In this document: one piece after another, positions 1-7,471 of the stretch
Numbering within the stretch: position 1 is the stretch's first letter
Layout: every line of letters begins with the position of its first letter
NCBI GenBank assembly: GCA_964557845.1
Contig: CAZLBV010000122.1
Span: 1 to 20,212 of the forward strand
Reading direction: 5' to 3'
Source of the DNA: CAZLBV01 sp964557845
Lineage (GTDB): Bacteria > Acidobacteriota > Aminicenantia > Aminicenantales > Aminicenantaceae
Length of the DNA: 20,212 bases
Program-made: the position numbers and the translations under genes
The notes under the pieces: model-generated
The model's input: only the letters and a program-made list of their open reading frames with translations
Told to the model about the DNA's origin: nothing
Database searches by the model: none

Positions 1-829
1 TATAGGGTTTGTGGGTAAAGATATCGATATAATCCACATTAATGGATTTAAATAGCTTTTCTCTAAGGTAACGGTTTTGATCTGCCTCTCTGGAAAACAC
101 GGCCCTGATCCCGGCATCTCTGGTATTGAGGACGTAGATCTCTCCTGATTCAGCATCTTCTAGTTCAATAAATCCCACGGGTGGAAGCTCTGTTTCCCTG
201 GGATCTGTAATCGTAATAGCGACGATATCATGTTTTTTGTTGGCGATCTGAAGAGATTTTTCATAACCTGAAGAGATAAAGTCAGAAACCAGAAAAACCA
301 CGCTTCTCCTTTTTGTGATTTTATTTAAAAATTCCAGAGCGCCGGCAATGTCGGTCTGGCTGCTCTCGGGTTTATGGTAGAGGAGCTCTCTTAGAACCCT
401 TAAAACATGGCTTTTTCCTTTTTTGGGAGGGATGAATTTTTCCACTCTGTCTGTAAAAATAATCAGCCCCACCTTGTCATTGTTCTTAATAGCGGAAAAA
501 GCCAGGAGAGCACATATTTCAGTAGCGATCTCGCCTTTCATCTGATCGTAGGTTCCGAAATTTCCGGAGGAGCTGACATCTACCATCAGTATTACCGTTA
601 ATTCCCGTTCTTCCTGGAAGATCTTGACATAGGGATGCCCCATGCGGGCGGTAACATTCCAATCAATGGTCCGGATATCATCCCCCATGGTATATTCTCT
701 CACCTCGGAAAAATCTATGCCCCTCCCTTTAAATACAGAATGGTATTCTCCTGAAAAAACATCATTTACCAGACTTCGGGTAGTGATCTCGATCCGTCTG
801 ACCTTTTTTAGGATCTCTTTGGGGATCAT
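1..829 (-). CDS. DUF58 domain protein, partial (C-terminus beyond window)
   Basis: Read on the minus strand from an ATG at 829, this frame stays open for 276 codons to the window edge, so the C-terminus is missing. AAGGA (complement of 837-841) lies 7 bases before the ATG and supports this start. Residues about 29-56 carry the DUF58 signature: an FxGxGxDFxExRxY run followed by GDDxRxIDW. A von Willebrand factor A-like half follows, with a strand ending in DVSSSG (about residues 83-88) and a later VSDF strand. No membrane segment is seen in the visible part. DUF58 proteins are known partners of MoxR ATPases, and this one lies 63 bases downstream of moxR in the same direction. The molecular role is not known; a part in envelope or metal-dependent protein maturation is inferred from the neighbourhood. 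The family call is firm. Confidence 0.9.
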   Translation of the reverse strand, partial: MIPKEILKKVRRIEITTRSLVNDVFSGEYHSVFKGRGIDFSEVREYTMGDDIRTIDWNVTARMGHPYVKIFQEERELTVILMVDVSSSGNFGTYDQMKGEIATEICALLAFSAIKNNDKVGLIIFTDRVEKFIPPKKGKSHVLRVLRELLYHKPESSQTDIAGALEFLNKITKRRSVVFLVSDFISSGYEKSLQIANKKHDIVAITITDPRETELPPVGFIELEDAESGEIYVLNTRDAGIRAVFSREADQNRYLREKLFKSINVDYIDIFTHKPY

Positions 830-892
830 TCTTTTATCCTTTTTTTCCGACCGGAATATTTAGATCTTATGGGTTTATTTATGATCCGTTCT

Positions 893-1882
893 TTAGGGCA
901 CCTCAATATGATTTAATACCTTACGTACGATATCTTCGGCAGTGGTTTCCTCTGCTTCTGCTTCATAGGTGACAATGACCCTGTGCCGCAGGACATCCAG
1001 TCCGATGGCACGAACATCTTCTGGAGTTACATAACCTCGCCCCCTAAGAAAAGCATGAGCTTTGCTGGCCTGGGAGAGATAGATGGAGGCTCTGGGGCTG
1101 GCACCATAAGCGACCAATCCTGCCAGTTCATTCAATTTATATTCCTCGGGATTTCGGGTCGCGAATACAATATCGATGATATAACGTTCTATTTTTTCGT
1201 CGATATAGATCTGAGAGACAGCCTGTCTGGCGCGTTTAATATCCTCGGGTGAAATTACAGGATTAGGCTGGGGAAGTTTCTCTCCCGCATTCAACCGCAT
1301 AATTCCTAATTCTTCTTCTTTGTTGGGATATCCAATGACCAGCTTAAGCATGAAACGGTCAACCTGGGCTTCCGGCAGAGGATAAGTGCCTTCCTGCTCT
1401 ATGGGGTTCTGGGTGGCGAGGATAAGAAAGGGGTCATCCATGGGAAAGGTGTTTTCTCCGATAGTGACTTGACGTTCCATCATGGCTTCCAGCAAGGCTG
1501 ACTGTACCTTTGCCGGTGAGCGATTGATCTCATCAGCCAGTATCAGGTTGGAAAATATAGGCCCTTTTTTGGTACGGAATTCGCCGGATCTCTGATCATA
1601 GATCAGAGTCCCGATCAAGTCCGCGGGCAAGAGATCAGGAGTAAACTGGATTCGTTGGAATTTTGTCTGGATCGCTGCTGATAGAGTTCTGACTGCCAGC
1701 GTTTTTGCCAGGCCGGGAACGCCTTCTAGTAAGGCATGGCCATTGCTGAAGAGTGCGATCAATAAACGCTCTACCATATATTTTTGTCCGATAATAACCT
1801 TCCCGATTTCCGACAATAATTTTTCAACAAAAGCGCTCTCCTGTTGGATCATAGTGTTAATGGCTTGAATGTCTTTGTTCAT
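893..1882 (-). CDS. MoxR-family AAA+ ATPase
   Basis: This 329-residue protein has the full MoxR layout. Walker A is GVPGLAKT at residues 54-61 and Walker B is LILADE at 113-118. The DEINR stretch runs on into the helix ending in LLEAMMERQVTIG. The sensor 1 region is ATQNPIEQEGTYPLPEAQ (156-173), followed by VDRF. Sensor 2 is GASPRAS (260-266) in the lid domain, with the typical GYVTPEDV motif after it. MoxR ATPases are cytoplasmic, chaperone-like hexamers that act on partner VWA or DUF58 proteins. The ATG overlaps the stop of the upstream BatD-like gene by four bases (ATGA), which points to translational coupling, and the DUF58 gene follows. Length and motifs are normal for the family and nothing is missing. 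The substrate cannot be told from sequence. Confidence 0.95.
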   Translation of the reverse strand: MNKDIQAINTMIQQESAFVEKLLSEIGKVIIGQKYMVERLLIALFSNGHALLEGVPGLAKTLAVRTLSAAIQTKFQRIQFTPDLLPADLIGTLIYDQRSGEFRTKKGPIFSNLILADEINRSPAKVQSALLEAMMERQVTIGENTFPMDDPFLILATQNPIEQEGTYPLPEAQVDRFMLKLVIGYPNKEEELGIMRLNAGEKLPQPNPVISPEDIKRARQAVSQIYIDEKIERYIIDIVFATRNPEEYKLNELAGLVAYGASPRASIYLSQASKAHAFLRGRGYVTPEDVRAIGLDVLRHRVIVTYEAEAEETTAEDIVRKVLNHIEVP

Positions 1883-2880
1883 TGTCTTTCTTCTCCATGG
1901 TTGGGATTAGATTGCTGAGTTGTTTTTTCAGGTCTGCGGAGAATTGTCTCCAGCATTCCTTCTATAAGGGTAAAAAAACGGGTGAATTCTTCCCGGTTTC
2001 CTTTTGTTCCTGAAAACTTGATCTCATCCGCTCGTGATAGGATCTCTTTAATGCTCTGAATTTGATTTTCATGCATATCCGTTGCTTGCAGTTCCTCAAC
2101 CAGTTCATCCGTAGTCGTTTCCATAGCCCGGATCTTATATTTTTCTGAAAGAAAGCGGCGCAGAAGCCGGGACATGGTAGAAAAATCTTGGTCGAGGTTC
2201 AAGTTGTCCAGATCCCACGTGTTTCTCAGTTCATCGAGATAGAGGATTTCTGTTGGTTCCTGGGAGTCTTGGGGGATTGATTTTTTTTGAATTTTTTTCT
2301 TCCTTATGTAAAACATAGTCAATAAAACTCCAGCCGCCGCGAGAAAAAATATCACTAAATACAGCAGCCAGTTCTCTCCCTTTTCAGTTTCGGCTACCGG
2401 GTCGACCACCTCCACAGGAATACGTCTGGTCAGAAGGGTTTCATCAGTTTCCTCCAGGTTGTTATGAACTTTGATCGAAACACTCTCAATATAGGCCATG
2501 CCCAGGCCTTTAGGTTTAAGAGCATATTCGTACTCGCGGATGACCCGGGTGCCCTGTTCCGATGCTTCTGTCCGGTTCGAGGTTGAAGTACCTGAAATCT
2601 CCAGATTTGTCAGCACCGGATCATTAAAGCTTAGGATCGTGAAGATACCCGGATCCCCTGTCCAAGCCAGAGTTACTTTAAGATTGAGCAAACGGTTAAG
2701 GGGGATTTTTGTTCGATCTACTGCCGCAGACAGACTGAGGCTGGTCTCCTGAGATGGCTGGTAATAAGCGAGAGAAAAAAGTCCGGAGGAGATGATCAAT
2801 AGAAACAAGGCTGCCGGAAAAATGAGTATGCCAATATCTCTCTTTTTGTTTTTTATTTTTTGGATCTTCGCTTTACTCAT
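1879..2880 (-). CDS. BatD/DUF4381-like membrane protein of the MoxR operon
   Basis: With the ATG at 2880 this is a 333-residue protein. An open frame continues upstream to a TTG at 2994, but AAAGGA (complement of 2890-2895) sits 9 bases before the ATG at 2880, and the extra 38 residues look non-coding. The N-terminus is basic and followed by a hydrophobic segment (about residues 17-40), a signal anchor or signal peptide. Residues 41-168 form an all-beta extracytoplasmic region. A second membrane segment (about 171-192) is followed by a KKK-rich stop-transfer and a cytoplasmic helical tail with an LLRRFLSEKY motif, TTxEL and DEIKFS. This tail pattern is typical of BatD and DUF4381 proteins found beside MoxR and DUF58. 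I infer a membrane partner that links the MoxR ATPase to the periplasm. The exact family is uncertain because the domain is shorter than full BatD. Confidence 0.72.
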   Translation of the reverse strand: MSKAKIQKIKNKKRDIGILIFPAALFLLIISSGLFSLAYYQPSQETSLSLSAAVDRTKIPLNRLLNLKVTLAWTGDPGIFTILSFNDPVLTNLEISGTSTSNRTEASEQGTRVIREYEYALKPKGLGMAYIESVSIKVHNNLEETDETLLTRRIPVEVVDPVAETEKGENWLLYLVIFFLAAAGVLLTMFYIRKKKIQKKSIPQDSQEPTEILYLDELRNTWDLDNLNLDQDFSTMSRLLRRFLSEKYKIRAMETTTDELVEELQATDMHENQIQSIKEILSRADEIKFSGTKGNREEFTRFFTLIEGMLETILRRPEKTTQQSNPNHGEERQ

Positions 2881-3061
2881 TTTTAAGTTTCCTTTGTTCT
2901 GCTTATTGAATGAATACGTTTTTAAAGTATTCTGATTATTAAATAGGCCGGTTGTTGATCTCCGATAATGCTTTCGTCCTCGGAGACCAGCCAAGCACAG
3001 ATTTATAGGGCTTTAATTCTTATTAAACTTACAATTTAAAAATTCGATTCATTTTTTGCTC

Positions 3062-3090
3062 ATTTTATGCAAGTTTTGATAAATTTTCAA
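3062..3090 (-). promoter_or_regulatory. sigma70-type promoter for the BatD-like/moxR/DUF58 operon
   Basis: On the minus strand TTGAAA (complement of 3085-3090) is followed after exactly 17 bases by TAAAAT (complement of 3062-3067). Both boxes match the consensus at five of six positions and lie in AT-rich DNA. The start of transcription would be near 3055, leaving a leader of about 175 bases before the ATG at 2880. This is a prediction from sequence only. Confidence 0.5.
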
Positions 3091-3286
3091 TATTTTTAAC
3101 CTAGTTACTGATCTCAACGCAGTTCTGAATTTATTGATGAAGATCCCCCAAAAATTTCCAGATAACCGATCTATCTTATTTAATTAAAAGCAAATAGAGT
3201 ATATTTCAAGTGGAATCTATAGATACCAAGGGGGCGCCTTTCTCTCCCCATCTCCCCGAAGGAGTTTTCTCATTTTTAATTAACAA

Positions 3287-3315
3287 TCGAAAAACTGTTA
3301 AAGGACATGTATAAT
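3287..3315 (+). promoter_or_regulatory. candidate promoter for hslVU
   Basis: A perfect TATAAT lies at 3310-3315. Seventeen bases upstream is TCGAAA (3287-3292), which matches the TTGACA consensus at four of six positions. A transcript starting near 3322 would carry a leader of about 235 bases before hslV, containing both hairpins described below. No better candidate was seen closer to hslV. Confidence 0.4.
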
Positions 3316-3337
3316 TTCCGAAGAAAGCCCTCCGCAG

Positions 3338-3382
3338 CAGCACGGGCATGGTCCCCTCGAGTGAAACTCGAGGGGAGTGCTG
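3338..3382 (+). repeat. perfect inverted repeat with outer stem in the hslV leader
   Basis: The bases 3352-3361 pair perfectly with 3367-3376 (10 bp, mostly G-C, centred on CTCGAG) around a five-base TGAAA loop. An outer 6-bp stem, CAGCAC (3338-3343) with GTGCTG (3377-3382), stacks directly on its 3' side and leaves an 8-base bulge at 3344-3351. No T-run follows, so it does not look like an intrinsic terminator. It may be a structured RNA leader or a small repeat element. Confidence 0.7.
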
Positions 3383-3394
3383 TGAGGACTGGGA

Positions 3395-3423
3395 GTGGTT
3401 TTTCCTCGCTGGGGAAAAACCAC
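3395..3423 (+). repeat. second perfect hairpin in the hslV leader
   Basis: GTGGTTTTTCC (3395-3405) pairs perfectly with GGAAAAACCAC (3413-3423), an 11-bp stem with a 7-base loop. It is followed by GTCTTTC rather than a T-run. Its 3' arm can pair instead with CGTGGTT at 3469-3475 (with AACCACG 3418-3424), so two alternative folds are possible. Confidence 0.7.
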
Positions 3424-3556
3424 GTCTTTCAAAGGGATTTACACATGTTCTTTCCCGTCCTTCCGCTTCGTGGTTAAAAAAAATGGGGGAACTCCTCAAT
3501 TTATTACATTTGAAATTATTATAGTTATGAATTATTATATTAAAATTGGTGAAAGC

Positions 3557-4084
3557 ATGGTAAAAGCAACCACGATAATCTGTGTTAGGCATAAGGGAAA
3601 AGTGGCTATCGCAGGAGACGGACAAGTAACTCTCGGTAATACCGTTTTAAAGCATAAAGCCAATAAGATCAGAACCCTGTATAAAAATAAAATAATAGCA
3701 GGTTTTTCTGGGGCTACTTCAGATGCCTTTGCTTTATTTTCCCGTTTTGAGGCTAAACTTGAGGAGTTCAGAGGCAATTTAGCCAGAGCTGCTATCGAAC
3801 TGGCTAAAGACTGGCGTTTAGACAGATCTCTTCGACAATTGGAGGCTCTCCTAATAGTTGCCGATGTAAACAACTCTTTTTTGATATCAGGAACAGGGGA
3901 TGTTGTCGAACCTGATGACGGAATTATTGCCATTGGTTCTGGTGGAGCCTATGCCCTGGCTGCTGCCAGATCACTGATAAGAAAAACCGATCTGAGTGCC
4001 TTGGAGATCGTGAAAGAAGCCATGCTGATAAGTTCGGAGATCTGTATATATACAAACAACAATGTAACTGTGAAGGAATTATAA
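3557..4084 (+). CDS. hslV: ATP-dependent protease peptidase subunit HslV
   Basis: HslV is the threonine peptidase of the cytoplasmic HslUV (ClpYQ) protease, which degrades unfolded and regulatory proteins. From the ATG at 3557 the product is 175 residues, the usual length. The sequence starts MVKATTIICV, so the catalytic threonine is T5, freed after removal of a four-residue propeptide. Counting from this threonine, D17 (in GDGQVT) and K33 fall at the positions expected for the active site. Other family marks are IAGFSG, ELAKDWR, LEALLIVAD, SGTGDVVEP and AIGSGGAYALAAA. The C-terminus ends in CIYTNNNVTVKEL. The frame is open upstream to 3395, but that part runs through hairpins and has no homology I recognise. 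The start site is weakly marked (GGTG 8-11 bases upstream). hslU begins on the very next base after the stop. Confidence 0.96.
   Translation: MVKATTIICVRHKGKVAIAGDGQVTLGNTVLKHKANKIRTLYKNKIIAGFSGATSDAFALFSRFEAKLEEFRGNLARAAIELAKDWRLDRSLRQLEALLIVADVNNSFLISGTGDVVEPDDGIIAIGSGGAYALAAARSLIRKTDLSALEIVKEAMLISSEICIYTNNNVTVKEL
4072..4077 (+). promoter_or_regulatory. ribosome binding site deciding the hslU start
   Basis: GAAGGA inside the last codons of hslV lies 7 bases before the ATG at 4085. This favours 4085 as the hslU start over the ATGs at 4118 and 4127, although E. coli HslU aligns from about the latter. Confidence 0.6.
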
Positions 4085-5479
4085 ATGCCCATTATTCTCC
4101 CTCAAAAAATAGATGAAATGGGGAAGATGTCAAAAGAAATTGAATTGACTCCTCAGGAAACGGTTGCTGAGCTGGATAAATATATCATCGGACAAAACGC
4201 TGCCAAAAAAGCTGTAGCCATTGCCTTACGAAACCGGTACCGAAGGAGAAGGCTTCCTCCTGAATTGGCCGATGAGATAGCTCCTAAAAACATCTTGATG
4301 ATCGGCCCTACAGGTGTTGGCAAGACCGAGATATCGAGAAGGCTGGCGAAACTGACATATTCTCCCTTTATTAAAATTGAAGCAAGTAAGTTTACTGAAG
4401 TGGGTTATGTTGGCCGGGATGTGGAATCCATGATCAGGGATCTGGTTCGATTTGCCGTTGACATGGTTAAAGAAGAAAAGCTTCTAGAAGTAAAGGAAAA
4501 AGCTGAAAGGAACGTCGAGGAGAAGTTATTGGATATTCTTCTTCCTCCTCAAAAAATAGCCCATCCGGTATCAGATGAGCCTACCAACATGGAGAGATTC
4601 CAAGAGACCAGAGAAAAATTACGTCAGCAGTTGAAGGCAGGTTTACTGGAGGACCGGATGGTCGAGATCGAAGTCAAAGACAAGATGGCCTCTCCCTTTG
4701 AGATCTTTTCCAATTCCGGGGTGGAGGAAATAGGTATTCATATTCAAGAGATAATTCCAGGGTTGGGAGGAGGCCGGTCAAAAAGAAGAAAAATGAAGCT
4801 AAACGAAGCCCGGGATTATCTTCTGGAAGATGAACAGAAAAGACTCATAGATATGGAACAGATCTCAAAACTCGCCATTGAAAAGGTCGAGCATTCAGGT
4901 ATTATTTTTTTAGATGAAGTGGATAAGATCGCCGGCCGTGAGACCGGGCATGGCCCCGAAGTTAGCCGGGAAGGGGTTCAGCGTGATCTTCTTCCTATCA
5001 TAGAAGGGACAACGGTCAATACCCGCTCAGGATTGGTGCGAACCGATCATATCCTGTTTATCGGGGCAGGAGCCTTTCATGTATCCAAACCCTCTGATCT
5101 CATTCCTGAACTCCAGGGGAGATTTCCCATCCGGGTTGAGTTGTCTTCACTGGATAAAAAGGATTTTATCCGGATCCTGACCGAACCTGAAAACGCTCTT
5201 ATCAAGCAGTATATTGCCCTGATGGAGACCGAAGGGCTCAAAGTCGAATTCACTGATGATGCTGTTGATGAAATTGCGGAACTGGCGGAAAAGGTAAATC
5301 AGCTGAATGAGAATATCGGTGCTCGAAGATTACATACCATAATGGAAAAAGTCATGGAGGATATTTCATTTACAGCTTCTGAAATCAAAAAGAAAAAAAT
5401 TATAATAGATAGAGACTATGTCCAAAAACAGCTCAAGGATATAATAGAGGACCAGGATCTAAGCCGCTTTATTCTTTGA
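4085..5479 (+). CDS. hslU: HslU ATPase subunit of HslUV protease
   Basis: HslU is the AAA+ unfoldase that feeds substrates into HslV. The 464-residue product contains the HslU N-terminal IIGQ motif (residues 34-37), Walker A GPTGVGKT (74-81), the pore loop GYVGRD (107-112), the inserted I domain (about 125-255), Walker B IIFLDE (273-278), the VSREGVQRDLLPIIEG stretch and a sensor 2 GARR (412-415). The last residues, DLSRFIL, form the conserved tail that inserts into HslV to activate it, so the pair should be functional. The E. coli protein is 443 residues; most of the excess is the 14-residue N-terminal extension from the chosen start. The gene abuts hslV, and its stop TGA overlaps the next gene's ATG by one base, so the first three genes look like one transcription unit. 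Confidence 0.97.
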   Translation: MPIILPQKIDEMGKMSKEIELTPQETVAELDKYIIGQNAAKKAVAIALRNRYRRRRLPPELADEIAPKNILMIGPTGVGKTEISRRLAKLTYSPFIKIEASKFTEVGYVGRDVESMIRDLVRFAVDMVKEEKLLEVKEKAERNVEEKLLDILLPPQKIAHPVSDEPTNMERFQETREKLRQQLKAGLLEDRMVEIEVKDKMASPFEIFSNSGVEEIGIHIQEIIPGLGGGRSKRRKMKLNEARDYLLEDEQKRLIDMEQISKLAIEKVEHSGIIFLDEVDKIAGRETGHGPEVSREGVQRDLLPIIEGTTVNTRSGLVRTDHILFIGAGAFHVSKPSDLIPELQGRFPIRVELSSLDKKDFIRILTEPENALIKQYIALMETEGLKVEFTDDAVDEIAELAEKVNQLNENIGARRLHTIMEKVMEDISFTASEIKKKKIIIDRDYVQKQLKDIIEDQDLSRFIL

Positions 5480-6705
5480 TGAAAAAACTGATCTGTCCTT
5501 TTTTGTTATTAATAATGTCGCTCTGGGTCTTATGTGGTTGCGGCATAAAGGGTCCTTTGGTAGCCCCTGTTATTAAACTCCCTCAGAAAGTAACAGAATT
5601 AAAAAGTTTGCAAAGGGGAGAACATATAATTCTTAATTGGAAAAATCCTGACTCCTACACCGATGACAGTCCTTTGACAGATATAGATTCCATAGAGATC
5701 TGGATGCTAGAAGAAAAGATCGAGGATGAAGAAACAAATGAAAAAATAAGTAAAGATAGATTCCTGGAAGAAGCTTCACTACTAACTGCCATGACACCTG
5801 TTGAATTGATAAACGCAGCCAAAGATCAAAACGAAGTTAAGGCAGATAAAGAAGAAAAAAAAGCGGCCGGTAAACCGGCGACAGAGAAAAAAGATGAAGA
5901 AAAAGTAGAAACAGAAACAACCGCAGCTGAAGAACGGATCACACCGGAGAAGTTTGAGTATCGACACAAATTGAGTTTAGATGAAATGAAAAAGAAGAAC
6001 TATTCTTTTGCTTTGAGAGTCAAAGATGAAAAGGATAAATATTCAGAATTTACCGATCCTGTCTCTATTATCACAAAGATCATCCCCCTGCCTCCGACTG
6101 ATCTTAAAACCCAATTATATGCTGATAGAGTCGTGTTGTCTTGGACTCCACCGGAAAAAAATATAGACGGGTCCTTTCCTGCTGTTATTGCCGGTTATAA
6201 CGTATATCAAGTTAATGAGGAAGGAGAGCCGGTGCGTATAAATCCCTACTTTCTGACGCCTAGGGAAGCATATTCCATCTACCAAATTGAGTTTGGTGAA
6301 ATTTACCAGTATTTTATTCGGGCTTCAGCTACTCCGTATCCCTATTATGAAAGCGATAACTCTGATATAGTTGAAATTGAAGTAAAGGATATTTTCCCAC
6401 CTGCGCCGCCTGAAGGATTGGTGTCGATCATTGGTGAAGATTTTGTCTCGCTTTCTTGGGCGGCTAATCAGGAAAAAGACATTGCTGGTTATAAGGTGTG
6501 GCGAAAAAAAGAAGGTGAAGATCAATATAAACTTTTGACTCCTGATCCGATCACCGAGATCGCTTATAATGATTATGGGATTAAAAAGAATATAGTGTAT
6601 TTATATGCTGTTTCTGCATTGGATCAGAACAATAACGAAAGCAGTAAATCCAAAGATTTAAGAGTGATCCTCAGGAATTTGAACAATGAAGATCTACCGT
6701 TTTAA
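5479..6705 (+). CDS. lipoprotein with LptM-like N-terminus and fibronectin type III domains
   Basis: This 408-residue protein begins with a type II signal peptide (MKKL, hydrophobic 5-18) and a lipobox LCGC, so C21 is the likely lipidated residue. The mature start CGIKGPLVAP closely resembles the CGxKGPL...P motif of LptM/YifL and of the small lipoprotein-attachment family that shares it. Three fibronectin type III-like modules follow. The first (about 35-200) is split by a Lys/Glu/Thr-rich low-complexity stretch (about residues 112-155). The second is about 204-305 (LPPTDL, VVLSWTPP) and the third about 307-402 (PPAPPEGL, VSLSWAAN, AGYKVWRK, YLYAVSALD). The ATG at 5479 overlaps the hslU stop (TGATG). 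Role unknown: probably a cell-envelope lipoprotein, anchored to the inner face of the outer membrane or to the inner membrane. Domain calls are by eye. Confidence 0.8.
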   Translation: MKKLICPFLLLIMSLWVLCGCGIKGPLVAPVIKLPQKVTELKSLQRGEHIILNWKNPDSYTDDSPLTDIDSIEIWMLEEKIEDEETNEKISKDRFLEEASLLTAMTPVELINAAKDQNEVKADKEEKKAAGKPATEKKDEEKVETETTAAEERITPEKFEYRHKLSLDEMKKKNYSFALRVKDEKDKYSEFTDPVSIITKIIPLPPTDLKTQLYADRVVLSWTPPEKNIDGSFPAVIAGYNVYQVNEEGEPVRINPYFLTPREAYSIYQIEFGEIYQYFIRASATPYPYYESDNSDIVEIEVKDIFPPAPPEGLVSIIGEDFVSLSWAANQEKDIAGYKVWRKKEGEDQYKLLTPDPITEIAYNDYGIKKNIVYLYAVSALDQNNNESSKSKDLRVILRNLNNEDLPF

Positions 6706-7441
6706 ATATAAAAAAAAGGTCTTCTATGGGATCTTGGAAGAAGAAATCCTTTTCCCGGTTGTCGGATCGATATATAGGAAATTCAAAACCAGTGAAAAAG
6801 GCATCCCCATAAGTGAGACGGTTCTACTGCCTCCAGTAATTCCGTCAAAGATAGTAGCCGTAGGCCGCAATTACAAAGATCATGCATCGGAAATGGGAAA
6901 CCCTCTTCCATCTGAACCCTTACTGTTTTTAAAGCCGTCTTCTGCAGTCATTGGCCCAGATGACAGTATTATTTATCCCAAAGAATCCAAGCGAGTAGAT
7001 TTTGAGGGAGAATTAGCGCTTATCATAAAAAAAAATACCCATAATCTCGAGAGCAATGAAGATGTTATAGATCATATTCTTGGATATACCTGTTTTAATG
7101 ACGTTACTGCTCGCGACCTGCAGCAGAAAGATATCCAATTTACCCGGGCAAAATCTTTTGATACCTTTGCCTCGATGGGGCCTTGTATAGCCACACACCT
7201 GGATCCTGGTGATGCGCAGATAAAGACTTTCCTAAATGGAAAATTAAAACAATCAGGGAACACAAAAAACTTGATATTTTCGATTCCGGAGTTAGTCCGC
7301 TTTGTGTCACAGATAATGACACTTTTCCCAGGAGATGTATTAACTACAGGAACACCTGCCGGGGTAGGGCCGATGTTTCCCGGGGACAGAGTGGATGTCC
7401 AGATCCAGGGGATCGGTACTCTCACCAACCGGGTAAAGTAG
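6686..7441 (+). CDS. fumarylacetoacetate hydrolase family protein
   Basis: The 251-residue product is a FAH-superfamily enzyme of the small bacterial type (HpcE/FAHD1-like), which hydrolyse or decarboxylate 2-oxo acids with a divalent metal. A short N-terminal part (1-50) precedes the catalytic core, which opens with KIVAVGRNYKDHASEMG (55-71). Likely metal ligands are E107 and E109 in DFEGELALII and D139 in FNDVTARD. Later marks are TRAKSFDTFASMGPCI, the SIPELVRFVS helix and the TTGTPAGVGPM loop (220-230). The ATG lies inside the end of the upstream lipoprotein gene, a 20-base overlap in another frame, with AGGA about 9 bases before it. The true substrate cannot be assigned; oxaloacetate decarboxylase, acylpyruvase or aromatic-degradation activity are all possible, and no aromatic pathway genes are nearby. 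Confidence 0.93.
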   Translation: MKIYRFKYKKKVFYGILEEEILFPVVGSIYRKFKTSEKGIPISETVLLPPVIPSKIVAVGRNYKDHASEMGNPLPSEPLLFLKPSSAVIGPDDSIIYPKESKRVDFEGELALIIKKNTHNLESNEDVIDHILGYTCFNDVTARDLQQKDIQFTRAKSFDTFASMGPCIATHLDPGDAQIKTFLNGKLKQSGNTKNLIFSIPELVRFVSQIMTLFPGDVLTTGTPAGVGPMFPGDRVDVQIQGIGTLTNRVK

Positions 7442-7471
7442 AAAAAGACCTTCCAACTGACTCGCAGGTAT

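Larger units (their letters stand above)
2881..3556. other. divergent intergenic region, 676 bases, no gene
   Basis: This gap lies between the leftward BatD-like operon and rightward hslV. The part from about 2995 to 3215 is AT-rich and holds the leftward promoter at 3062-3090. From about 3225 to 3475 the base composition becomes richer in GC, with a possible rightward promoter at 3287-3315 and two strong hairpins (3338-3382 and 3395-3423). Open frames crossing it (3206-3625 minus, and an upstream extension of hslV from 3395) show no family signature and cut through the hairpins, so I do not call them genes. Confidence 0.6.

Noticed and set aside
893..1252. Plus-strand frame at 983-1252 opposite moxR, and similar opposite-strand frames in hslU, carboxylase, tamB and fabD
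   Set aside because: They are shadows of strongly supported genes, without ribosome binding sites or family motifs.
2881..2994. TTG-started extension of the BatD-like gene
   Set aside because: The ATG at 2880 has a good ribosome binding site and leads straight into a signal-anchor; the extension has neither.
3352..3423. The two leader hairpins as intrinsic terminators
   Set aside because: Neither stem is followed by a run of T on either strand close enough to act as one; they lie upstream of a gene rather than after one.
3395..3556. Upstream in-frame extension of hslV from a GTG
   Set aside because: The GTG lies in a hairpin arm, the extra 54 residues match nothing in HslV, and the family length fits the ATG at 3557.
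3206..3625. Minus-strand open frame of 139 codons opposite the hslV leader
   Set aside because: It runs through both hairpins and into hslV, lacks any recognisable motif, and has low-complexity composition; it is most likely a chance frame.
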